A stretch of 12,086 nt of DNA. Origin: DAIOGN01 sp036745245. Its GTDB lineage: Bacteria; Zixibacteria; MSB-5A5; JAUVRN01. A program made the translations under genes and the position numbers. Of the stretch, positions 1-6,390 are shown piece by piece (positions within the stretch are counted from its first letter, which is position 1; the number at the start of each line of letters is the position of its first letter). The notes beneath the pieces were generated by a model. It saw only the letters and a list, made by a program, of their open reading frames with translations, was not told the origin of the DNA and did not search any database. The stretch covers positions 1 through 12,086 of the forward strand of contig DAIOGN010000104.1 of assembly GCA_036745245.1 (NCBI GenBank), written 5' to 3'.

Positions 1-651
1 TACGCTGCTGTCGGGCTCGCCGCCGTCGCCGAACTGGATGATGGGCCGGTCGGGATCGCCATCGATATGAAGCACCTGCGTGGTATCCTGACCGCCGTTG
101 GAGATCTTGAGAATGGTGACGTGGCCGCGATGCTTGTGTTTCTTGCCTGCAGTGAGCACCACGCCGCTGTCCGGTTCGCTGCCATCGCCGAATTGAAGTG
201 AGGGCGCTGCGGGATCTCCGTCGAGCGAGAGCACTTCTGTGGTATCCTGGCCACCGTTGGAGATCTTGAGAATCGTCACGTGGCCGCGATGCTTGTGTTT
301 CTTGCCTGTGGTGACTACCACTCCGCTGTCGGGCTCGCCGCCGTCGCCGAACTGAAGGGACGGCGCTGACGGGTCGCCGTCGAGCGTGAGGACTTCTGTG
401 GTGTCCTGCCCGCCGTTGGAGATCTTGAGAATGGTGACGTGCCCGCGGTGCTTGTGTGGCTTGGCCACCGAAACCACCACACCGCTGTCGGGATCGTTGC
501 CGTCGCCGATTTGGACGGACGGGCTCCTGGGGTCGCCGTCGAGGGTGAGAACCTCCGTGGTGTCCGATCCTCCGCCGGAGATCTTGAGAATGGTCACGTG
601 GCCCCGGTGATCTACGGCCTTGGATCCGGTGACGACGACCACGCCACTATC
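1..651 (-). repeat. Tandem 159-bp (53-residue) coding repeats
   Basis: Direct repeats lie inside the secreted protein gene. Unit boundaries, taken at the conserved Asp-Ser codons, are 490-651, 331-489, 172-330 and 13-171, and a fifth unit begins at 12 and continues off the window. The shared string GAGATCTTGA begins at 101, 260, 419 and 578, a spacing of exactly 159 bp. The unit nearest the N-terminus (490-651) is one codon longer and the most diverged: it has GSKAVDHRGH where the others have HKHRGH preceded by KK or KP. The inner units differ mostly at scattered positions, which suggests recent duplication or homogenisation. The reading frame is kept throughout. Confidence 0.95.
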
Positions 652-1107
652 TGAGCCGCCGCCCGTCGGCGCGTTGCCCACGGTGAGCTCTCCACGCGAC
701 GTGTGGACGTCGCCATGTACACTCGCGGCCACCGCACTCGATGACGTGGAGGCAAACGGTATGCGCGGCGTCATTTCCGGGTCACCATCCACCGTGACAC
801 CCAGCCACACGTCACCACTACTGAACAGGTCATAGGGCAGCGTGGTCGAGTCGCCCAGGTAAAACGTGAACAGTCCGTTGGTTAGTTCGACCTGGCGCGG
901 ACCACTGGTCCATCGCAGGTTCCCCGCCACTTCATCGTCGTAGATCTTGAATGTAAGGGAATGGAGTCCATCGGATACCGGGCTGCCACCGGAATCCGTG
1001 ACATAGCCCTGAAGGTCCCAGATGTGAATGTCGAAGAATTGGGCGTTGGCAGAACCGGAAAGCATGAGAACAGCCAACAGCACCGCGGCCGCACGTAGTG
1101 CACGCAT
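1..1107 (-). CDS. Secreted tandem-repeat protein, C-terminus cut by the window
   Basis: An uninterrupted minus-strand frame of 369 codons starts at the ATG at 1105-1107 and remains open at base 1. A GAAAGGG ribosome-binding site (1114-1120) lies 6 nt upstream of the start. Residues 1-22 form a classic signal peptide (MRALRAAAVLLAVLMLSGSA, then NA|Q), so the protein is exported. Residues about 23-145 form a beta-rich module with motifs such as DLQGYVTDSGGSPVSDGLHS, LTFKIYDDE, ELTNGLFTFYLGD and WLGVTVDGDPEMTPR. I recall this module at the N-terminus of many large secreted or cell-surface proteins of environmental bacteria. After a Gly-rich linker come four complete repeats of 53-54 residues and the first residues of a fifth. 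Each repeat has a HKHRGHVTILKIS segment, a DTTEVLTLDGDP segment and an acidic Gly-rich FGDGGEPDSG segment. No catalytic motif is visible. A structural, adhesive or metal-binding role is possible but unproven. The gene is transcribed away from nfeD. Confidence 0.85.
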   Translation of the reverse strand, partial: MRALRAAAVLLAVLMLSGSANAQFFDIHIWDLQGYVTDSGGSPVSDGLHSLTFKIYDDEVAGNLRWTSGPRQVELTNGLFTFYLGDSTTLPYDLFSSGDVWLGVTVDGDPEMTPRIPFASTSSSAVAASVHGDVHTSRGELTVGNAPTGGGSDSGVVVVTGSKAVDHRGHVTILKISGGGSDTTEVLTLDGDPRSPSVQIGDGNDPDSGVVVSVAKPHKHRGHVTILKISNGGQDTTEVLTLDGDPSAPSLQFGDGGEPDSGVVVTTGKKHKHRGHVTILKISNGGQDTTEVLSLDGDPAAPSLQFGDGSEPDSGVVLTAGKKHKHRGHVTILKISNGGQDTTQVLHIDGDPDRPIIQFGDGGEPDSSV

Positions 1108-1301
1108 AGGATGCCCTTTCAATGTTGAGTGACCGACTTATATGTAGAACAGCTACTTGAATTCTGCGGGCACGAGACTGCCGACAGGTTCAGGGTATCG
1201 GAGAGTCACCATTTCGTCAAGCGCAAACGGCCCCCAGCGCGTGCCAGGGTGTCCGAAAGCAGTTGCCAGCGGCCCTCCGGACGGGGATATTCCAATTATC
1301 T
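1108..1301. promoter_or_regulatory. Divergent intergenic region with a candidate nfeD promoter
   Basis: This 194-bp stretch separates the minus-strand secreted-protein gene from the plus-strand nfeD operon, so promoters for both should lie here. On the plus strand TTGCCA (1263-1268) and GATATT (1286-1291), 17 nt apart, resemble -35 and -10 boxes and would put transcription start only a few bases before the ATG at 1302. On the minus strand an AT-rich patch around 1138-1150 (ACTTATATGTAG on the plus strand) could hold a -10 element, but I see no convincing -35. I found no gene or strong hairpin here. Confidence 0.3.
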
Positions 1302-2588
1302 ATGCTTCCATGCGGGGGTAGGTTGGCGCGGGGCCTGGTCGCTTCGCTCCTGTTGCTCCTGGGTCTTCCCCAAGAGGCGTTCTCAGCGGGCGTGGCCCGG
1401 CTCACCCTACAGATGCCCATCGGGCCCGTCGCGGCGCGAGTGATCGAGTCGTCCATTACGCGCGCCTACGAAAGCGGCGCCGAGGTACTGGTGATCGAAC
1501 TCGACACCCCCGGCGGACTGGATGAGTCCATGCGCATCATCTGCCGGCGGCTGCTCAATGCTGAGCTGCCCGTGGTGGTGTACGTGGCCCCCTCCGGCTC
1601 ACGGGCAGCGTCGGCCGGCTTGTTCATCACGTACGCCGCACACGTGGCGGCCATGGCGCCCGGCACCAACATCGGCGCCGCACACGTGGTCAACATGGGC
1701 GGCGAGATGGACTCGGTGATGTCGGAGAAGGTGCAGAACGACGCCGTCGCCTACATCACTTCCATCGCCAAAAAGCGCGAACGCAACGTCGAGTGGGCGC
1801 GTCGCGCCGTGCTCGAGAGCGTGTCGATCGACGCTCAGGCCGCACTCGACTCGGACGTGGTCGACATCGTGGCCTCGAATTTCGAGGACCTGTTGAAACA
1901 GATCGACGAACGCGCCGTGGTGGTGGGCAGCACCACCGACACGCTGGAGGTGACCGACGCCACCGTGACGCAGTACGAGATGGGGTTCAAAGACCGGTTT
2001 CTCACCGTGATCACCAACCCCACGATTGCGTTTATCCTGTTCAACCTGGGCTGGATGGGCCTGTTGCTAGAACTGTACAGTCCGGGCACGCTCGTGCCGG
2101 GGATCGTAGGCGGCATCTGCATCATCCTGGCGTTTTTCGCGTTTCAGCAGCTGCCCATCAGCTACGCGGGACTGGCCTTGATCATTTTCTCTGTCATTCT
2201 GTTCATTCTCGAAGTGAAGATCACGAGCTACGGGCTCCTCGGGATCGGCGGCGTGATCTCGATGCTGCTCGGATCCCTTCTGCTCATCGACTCCACGGCC
2301 GCGCCCTGGCTTCAGATCTCGCTGTCGGTGATTCTTGTCACCGTGGGCTCCATCGCGGCCTTCTTCGTGTTTCTCATCGTCTTCGTGTTGAAGGCTCACA
2401 AACGCAAGCCCACCACCGGACGCGAGGCGCTGATCGGCGCCGAAGGCAACGTGCGACCGGGAGGCATGGTGTTTCTCGAAGGCGAATTGTGGCGAGCGGA
2501 ATGCGACGAGCCGCTGGTCGCGGGGGACCGTGTCCAGGTGCTGTCGGTGCAAAACATGCAGATTAAAGTCAGGAAACTCGGGAGGTAG
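1302..2588 (+). CDS. nfeD: NfeD-family membrane-bound ClpP-class serine protease
   Basis: A 428-residue protein with the full-length NfeD layout. A signal/anchor segment (LVASLLLLLGLPQEAFSAG) is followed by a ClpP-like protease domain, residues about 30-205. LDTPGG (residues 67-72) is the family's oxyanion-loop motif. The nucleophile is predicted to be Ser104 in SRAASAGLFI, and the general base Lys143 in SEKVQNDAVAYI, which aligns with the Ser/Lys dyad known in archaeal PH1510. Five hydrophobic segments follow (about 240-259, 264-284, 288-307, 310-329, 337-364). A C-terminal OB-fold domain (about 372-428) contains EGNVRPGGMVFLEGELW and AGDRVQVL. I chose the ATG at 1302. An in-frame TTG at 1263 adds 13 unlikely residues, and a TTG at 1323, close after GGGGGTAGG, is a real alternative. 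The stomatin gene starts 1 nt after the stop, so the two are co-transcribed; in characterised pairs this protease cleaves the stomatin partner. Confidence 0.92.
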   Translation: MLPCGGRLARGLVASLLLLLGLPQEAFSAGVARLTLQMPIGPVAARVIESSITRAYESGAEVLVIELDTPGGLDESMRIICRRLLNAELPVVVYVAPSGSRAASAGLFITYAAHVAAMAPGTNIGAAHVVNMGGEMDSVMSEKVQNDAVAYITSIAKKRERNVEWARRAVLESVSIDAQAALDSDVVDIVASNFEDLLKQIDERAVVVGSTTDTLEVTDATVTQYEMGFKDRFLTVITNPTIAFILFNLGWMGLLLELYSPGTLVPGIVGGICIILAFFAFQQLPISYAGLALIIFSVILFILEVKITSYGLLGIGGVISMLLGSLLLIDSTAAPWLQISLSVILVTVGSIAAFFVFLIVFVLKAHKRKPTTGREALIGAEGNVRPGGMVFLEGELWRAECDEPLVAGDRVQVLSVQNMQIKVRKLGR

Positions 2589-2589
2589 T

Positions 2590-3360
2590 ATGGGCTTCGC
2601 AGGACCGGGATTTATCGCGCTCGTCGTGGTTGTCGTGTTCATTCTCGCCAACTCCATCCGCGTGCTGCGCGAGTATGAGCGTGGCGTGGTCTTTCGGCTG
2701 GGCCGGCTGTTGGGCGCCAAGGGACCCGGCGTGATCCTGCTGTTTCCCATCGTCGACAAGATGGTGAAGGTGTCGTTGCGTGTGGTCACCATGGACGTGC
2801 CGCCGCAGGACGTGATCACCAAAGACAACGTCACGGTGCGCGTAAATGCCGTGGTGTACTTTCGCGTGATGGATCCCGAGAAGGCCATCGTGAGCGTGGA
2901 AGACTACCTGTACGCCACGTCGCAGATTTCGCAAACCACGCTGCGCGCGGTGCTGGGTCAGGAAGAGCTCGATTCGCTTCTGGCCGAACGGGACAAGCTC
3001 AACGACCGCTTACAGAAGATCATCGATGAGGACACCGCGCCCTGGGGCGTGAAGGTGACCAAGGTGGAGGTGAAGAACGTGGACCTGCCTCAGGAGATGC
3101 AGCGCGCCATCGCGCGGCAGGCCGAGGCCGAGCGCGAACGCCGCGCCAAGATCATCCACGCCGAAGGCGAGGCCCAGGCGGCCGCCAAGCTGGCCGAGGC
3201 GGCGCGAGTGATCTCGGCCGATCCGGCCGCATTGCAGCTGCGCTTTCTGGGTACGCTGGCTGAGATCGCCACGGAGAACAACTCCACGATCATCTTCCCG
3301 GTGCCCATCGATGTGCTCAAGCCGTTCATGGACGCGGCAAACAAGTTCGCCAAATCGTAG
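2590..3360 (+). CDS. Stomatin/SPFH (slipin) family membrane protein
   Basis: 256 residues, a normal length for bacterial and archaeal slipins. One hydrophobic N-terminal segment (residues about 5-20, FIALVVVVVFILANS) anchors the protein. The SPFH core runs from about 26 to 185, with REYERGVVFRLGRL, GPGVILLFPIVDKM and RVVTMDVPPQDVITKDNVTV. An Ala/Glu/Arg-rich coiled coil follows (about 175-215, AIARQAEAERERRAKIIHAE). The conserved hydrophobic C-terminal motif STIIFPVPIDVL is the region cleaved by the NfeD partner in the Pyrococcus pair. The ATG at 2590 has GGAGG 4 nt upstream and sits 1 nt after the nfeD stop. An upstream in-frame GTG or ATG inside nfeD would add 20 unlike residues and is rejected. 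Slipins oligomerise in membranes and organise membrane domains; the specific client here cannot be told. Confidence 0.93.
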   Translation: MGFAGPGFIALVVVVVFILANSIRVLREYERGVVFRLGRLLGAKGPGVILLFPIVDKMVKVSLRVVTMDVPPQDVITKDNVTVRVNAVVYFRVMDPEKAIVSVEDYLYATSQISQTTLRAVLGQEELDSLLAERDKLNDRLQKIIDEDTAPWGVKVTKVEVKNVDLPQEMQRAIARQAEAERERRAKIIHAEGEAQAAAKLAEAARVISADPAALQLRFLGTLAEIATENNSTIIFPVPIDVLKPFMDAANKFAKS

Positions 3361-3365
3361 TTTCT

Positions 3366-3407
3366 GGTCCTGGCCGGGCCGGTTTTCAGAAAGACCCGGC
3401 CAGGGCT
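3366..3407 (+). terminator. Hairpin closing the nfeD-stomatin operon
   Basis: CCTGGCCGGG (3369-3378) pairs perfectly with CCCGGCCAGG (3395-3404) around a 16-nt loop. It extends by G-T and G-C pairs on the outside (3366-3368 with 3405-3407). It starts 8 nt after the stomatin stop, where a terminator is expected. The tract after it (CACCTTTCGCCTCT) is only pyrimidine-rich rather than a real U-run, so efficiency as an intrinsic terminator is uncertain. Confidence 0.6.
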
Positions 3408-3433
3408 CACCTTTCGCCTCTCAGCTGATTTCA

Positions 3434-3450
3434 GCCCTCCGTTCGAGGGC
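3434..3450. other. Second short perfect hairpin
   Basis: GCCCTC (3434-3439) and GAGGGC (3445-3450) form a perfect 6-bp stem with a 5-nt loop, between the operon hairpin and the suf promoter region. It is followed by CTTGACGCCCCCTCTTC. It may be a second terminator or a protein-binding site; no function can be assigned. Confidence 0.4.
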
Positions 3451-3487
3451 CTTGACGCCCCCTCTTCTGATTCAGTAACCTAATCGC

Positions 3488-3560
3488 TGCCAAATAGTTA
3501 GCCAAAAACCTCCCGGCCAGTTTTAATACAATACTTTTCTGTATGTTTTTCCGTGCAATG
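3488..3560 (+). promoter_or_regulatory. AT-rich suf promoter/operator candidate
   Basis: This is the most AT-rich patch of the upstream region (3361-3616) of the Rrf2-suf operon. TACAAT (3527-3532) resembles a -10 box but lacks a recognisable -35 at 17 nt. It overlaps a tandem AATACAATAC (3525-3534) and an inverted repeat ATAC-(6 nt)-GTAT (3531-3544), with partial matching outside. An inverted repeat overlapping a -10 box just upstream of an Rrf2 gene is what an autoregulatory Rrf2 operator would look like. This is inferred from position and symmetry, not from a known consensus. Confidence 0.4.
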
Positions 3561-3616
3561 GAGGGTTTTCACGCGTATCATGACGAGGAGAGACAAGTCA
3601 GAACAGAGGCAGGCAT

Positions 3617-4120
3617 ATGAAAGTCACGGCTCAAGAGGAATACGGGCTCCGCTGCCTGGTGCAGCTGGCCAGAGGCTTCACCACTCGCAAGCCACTCACC
3701 ATTCCGGAGATTGCTGAATCCGAGAAGATCTCCGGCCCCTACGCGGGCAAGCTGCTCGCGGTGCTGCGGCAGGGGGGGCTGGTGGCGGGAGTGAGAGGGC
3801 GGGCCGGCGGGTACACCCTCACGCGCGACCCTCGGGCGATCACGCTCGACGAGGTGCTTTCGGTTCTGGGCGGGCGGTTGTTCACGTCGGAGTACTGCAG
3901 CCAGTTCCCGGGTTCGGAATCCAGCTGCGTGCACACCGACGACTGCAACATCCGGTCCGTCTGGGGCTCGGTGGAACTCGTGCTCTGCTGCGTCTTCAAA
4001 CGCATGACCCTGGCCGACCTGATCGGCACCGAACGCGAGTTGCGCGACAGCCTCAACTCGGCCCTGCGCGACTCGGTGGCTGAGCGTCCGGCGCGAACGG
4101 TCGCCCTGTCACAGGTTTAG
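3617..4120 (+). CDS. Rrf2-family transcriptional regulator of the suf operon
   Basis: 167 residues, usual for the Rrf2/IscR family. A winged helix-turn-helix fills residues 1-about 85: the MKVTAQEEYGLRCLVQLA start, the recognition-helix region EKISGPYAGKLLAVLRQGGL, and the wing GRAGGYTL. The cluster-binding loop has Cys94, Cys104 and Cys110, plus a Cys124-Cys125 pair and Cys13. IscR has three ligand cysteines spaced C-x5-C-x5-C; here the spacing is C-x9-C-x5-C. As the first gene before sufC (45-nt gap), it most likely senses Fe-S or redox state and regulates the operon and itself. The ATG at 3617 is preceded by purine-rich AGAGGCAGG. Whether it represses or activates cannot be read from the sequence. 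Confidence 0.92.
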   Translation: MKVTAQEEYGLRCLVQLARGFTTRKPLTIPEIAESEKISGPYAGKLLAVLRQGGLVAGVRGRAGGYTLTRDPRAITLDEVLSVLGGRLFTSEYCSQFPGSESSCVHTDDCNIRSVWGSVELVLCCVFKRMTLADLIGTERELRDSLNSALRDSVAERPARTVALSQV

Positions 4121-4165
4121 AACACAACCCAGAAAACAACGAAGAACTCGAGGAATAGAGGAACG

Positions 4166-4933
4166 ATGGACAAGAAAGCACTGTTCGCCTTTGAAGACCT
4201 GCACGTGTCTGTGGAAGGCAATGAGATCGTACGAGGCGTAACGCTGAAGGTGTTGGCCGGCGAAAAACACGCCCTCATGGGACCCAATGGCTCGGGCAAA
4301 TCCAGCCTCGCCAACGCGCTCATGGGCCACCCGAGCTATGAGGTCACCCGCGGCAAGATTTACCTGCTGGGACAGGACATTACAGAGATGAAGCCCGACG
4401 AGCGTTCGCGCCTGGGGCTGTTTCTGGCGTTTCAGTACCCCAACGCCGTACCGGGCGTCACGGTGGGCAACTTCCTGCGCACCGCCCTGCAGGCGCGGCA
4501 GCCCAAGGATGAGCCCCTGAAGGGATTCCGCCAGGAACTCAAGAAAGAACTGGCTGCCCTCTCGATCGACGAGGCCTTCGCGGGACGCTACGTGAACGAC
4601 GGCTTCTCGGGCGGCGAAAAGAAGCGCATCGAGATTCTGCAGATGGCCATGCTCAAGCCGCGCATGGCGATTCTCGACGAAACCGACTCGGGCCTAGACA
4701 TCGACGCGCTCAAGGTGGTCTCCGACGGCATCAACCGCGTGTGCGGGAAAGAGGTGGGCGTGCTCATCGTCACGCACTACCAGCGCATTCTCGACTACGT
4801 GACCCCAACCTATGTGCACGTGATGGTGAAGGGTAAGATCGTGCGCTCGGGTGGTCCCGAACTGGCACTCGAGCTGGAGAAGTCCGGCTACGAAGGCATC
4901 GCCGAATCCGAACTGCAAGCGGTGGGAGCATAA
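4166..4933 (+). CDS. sufC: SufC, ATPase of the SufBCD Fe-S scaffold
   Basis: 255 residues, typical for SufC. ABC ATPase motifs are complete and in order: Walker A GPNGSGKSS (39-47), Q-loop Gln90 in FLAFQYP, the SufC-type signature FSGGEKKR (147-154), Walker B MAILDET (167-173) followed by DSGLDID, and H-loop His204 in IVTHYQR. FQYPNAVPGVTVGNFLR and SGGEKKRIEILQMAML are SufC hallmarks, which separates it from transport ATPases; no permease lies nearby. In the cytoplasm, ATP-driven SufC dimerisation reshapes SufB-SufD to expose the cluster assembly site. The start has AGAGGAA upstream. sufB begins 2 nt after its stop. Confidence 0.98.
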   Translation: MDKKALFAFEDLHVSVEGNEIVRGVTLKVLAGEKHALMGPNGSGKSSLANALMGHPSYEVTRGKIYLLGQDITEMKPDERSRLGLFLAFQYPNAVPGVTVGNFLRTALQARQPKDEPLKGFRQELKKELAALSIDEAFAGRYVNDGFSGGEKKRIEILQMAMLKPRMAILDETDSGLDIDALKVVSDGINRVCGKEVGVLIVTHYQRILDYVTPTYVHVMVKGKIVRSGGPELALELEKSGYEGIAESELQAVGA

Positions 4934-4935
4934 CT

Positions 4936-6390
4936 ATGACACAGGAACTCAAAGTAGGCGCCACGGAACTTCAGGCGGACACCACGACCGACCTGCACAT
5001 CGGCGAAGACTACGAACAGCGGTACGGGTTCAAGGACCCCGAGAAGTTCTTTCACAAGAGCCCCAAGGGCTTGAACCACGAAGTCGTGGAAATGATCTCG
5101 CGCATGAAGAAGGAACCCGACTGGATGCGCGAGTTCCGGCACAAGGCGCTGGATGTGTTCCTCGCCAAGCCGATGCCCGCGTGGGGCAACCAGGAGCTGC
5201 TCGGCCAGATCGACTTTGCGGACATCTACTACTACCTCAGGCCCATCGAAAAGCGCGGCGAGACGTGGGACGACGTGCCGGATTACATCAAGAACACCTT
5301 TGATCGGCTGGGCATCCCGCAGGCCGAGAAGAAGTTTCTGGCCGGCGTGTCGGCGCAGTACGAGTCGGAGGTGGTGTACCACTCCATGCAGGAGGACCTC
5401 GTGAACAAGGGGGTCATCTTCCTCGACATGGACTCGGCCCTCCGCGAACACCCGGACCTGGTGAAGAAGTACTTCTCCACGGTGATCCCGATCGCCGACA
5501 ACAAGTTCTCGGCACTGAATTCGGCCGTGTGGTCGGGCGGATCGTTCATCTATGTGCCCAAGGGCGTGGACGTGGGCATCCCGCTGCAGGCGTACTTCCG
5601 TATCAACGCCCAGAACATGGGCCAGTTCGAACGCACGCTCATCATTGCCGACGAGGGCTCGCGCGTGCACTACATCGAAGGCTGCACGGCGCCCACCTAT
5701 TCGAGCAACTCCCTGCACTCCGCGGTGGTGGAACTTCTGGCGCTCGACGGGGCGTATATCCGCTACACGACCATTCAGAACTGGTCGCACAACATCTACA
5801 ACCTGGTGACCAAGCGCGCCATGGCGTACAAGAACGCCACGGTGGAGTGGGTGGATGGCAACCTCGGGTCGAAGCTCACCATGAAGTACCCGGCCATCTA
5901 TCTCATGGGCGAAGGCGCCAAGGGCGAGATTCTCTCGGTAGCGTTTGCGGGCAAGGGTCAGCACCAGGACGCCGGCGCCAAGGTGATTCACGCGGCGCCC
6001 AACACCAGCTCGCGAATCACGTCCAAGTCGATCTCCAAGGGCGGCGGACGGGCCAGCTATCGCGGTATGGTGAAGGCGTACCCCAACGCCGAGCATTGCA
6101 AAGTGTCGGTGGAGTGCGACGCGCTCCTGATCGACTCGGATTCGCGCTCGGACACGTACCCTACCATGGAAATCGCAGAAGACAACGTGAGCATTGAGCA
6201 TGAGGCCCGCGTGTCGAAGGTGTCGGAAGAGCAGCTGTTCTACCTCACCAGCCGCGGACTGTCGGAGGATGAGGCACGCCTGCTCATCGTAAACGGCTTC
6301 ATCGAGCCGTTCACCAAGGAATTGCCCATGGAATACGCGGTGGAGCTCAATCGCCTGATCGAGCTGGAAATGGAAGGCTCCGTCGGATGA
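4936..6390 (+). CDS. sufB: SufB, Fe-S cluster scaffold subunit
   Basis: 484 residues, full length for SufB. The family start region IGEDYEQRYGFKDPEKFFH is followed by conserved blocks such as SAVWSGGSFIYVPKGVDVGI (about 196-215), IEGCTAPTYS (Cys250), and the C-terminal beta-helix end with AEHCKVSVECDALLIDSDS (Cys388, Cys394). Cys250 and Cys394 fit the positions of E. coli Cys254 and Cys405, which are implicated in sulfur transfer and cluster assembly. The C-terminal helical region LTSRGLSEDEARLLIVNGFI binds SufC in known complexes. Spacing after sufC is 2 nt with GGGAG upstream, and the stop overlaps the sufD start in ATGA. It is paralogous to sufD. Confidence 0.98.
   Translation: MTQELKVGATELQADTTTDLHIGEDYEQRYGFKDPEKFFHKSPKGLNHEVVEMISRMKKEPDWMREFRHKALDVFLAKPMPAWGNQELLGQIDFADIYYYLRPIEKRGETWDDVPDYIKNTFDRLGIPQAEKKFLAGVSAQYESEVVYHSMQEDLVNKGVIFLDMDSALREHPDLVKKYFSTVIPIADNKFSALNSAVWSGGSFIYVPKGVDVGIPLQAYFRINAQNMGQFERTLIIADEGSRVHYIEGCTAPTYSSNSLHSAVVELLALDGAYIRYTTIQNWSHNIYNLVTKRAMAYKNATVEWVDGNLGSKLTMKYPAIYLMGEGAKGEILSVAFAGKGQHQDAGAKVIHAAPNTSSRITSKSISKGGGRASYRGMVKAYPNAEHCKVSVECDALLIDSDSRSDTYPTMEIAEDNVSIEHEARVSKVSEEQLFYLTSRGLSEDEARLLIVNGFIEPFTKELPMEYAVELNRLIELEMEGSVG

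Noticed and set aside
1..651. CRISPR array
   Set aside because: The repeats are 159 bp, contiguous, without unique spacers, and stay in one coding frame; they encode protein repeats.
386..835. Plus-strand short frames across the repeat region
   Set aside because: The minus frame is open for 369 codons with a signal peptide and coherent repeats; the plus frames are by-products of the repeats.
1793..2566. Plus-strand 257-codon frame in another phase inside nfeD
   Set aside because: Arg/His/Gly-rich out-of-frame translation; the nfeD frame carries the real motifs.
2530..2589. Upstream in-frame start for the stomatin gene inside nfeD
   Set aside because: The 20 extra residues are Cys/Arg-rich and unlike slipins; ATG 2590 has GGAGG directly upstream.
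2067..2888. Minus-strand open frame of 273 codons opposite nfeD and the stomatin gene
   Set aside because: It spans two well-supported plus-strand genes and has a low-complexity, charged composition without domains; it is a shadow frame.
4888..6201. Long minus-strand open frame (437 codons) opposite sufB
   Set aside because: It is antisense to a clear sufB, with a His/Val/Arg-rich composition typical of the reverse frame of high-GC coding DNA, and it has no recognisable domain.
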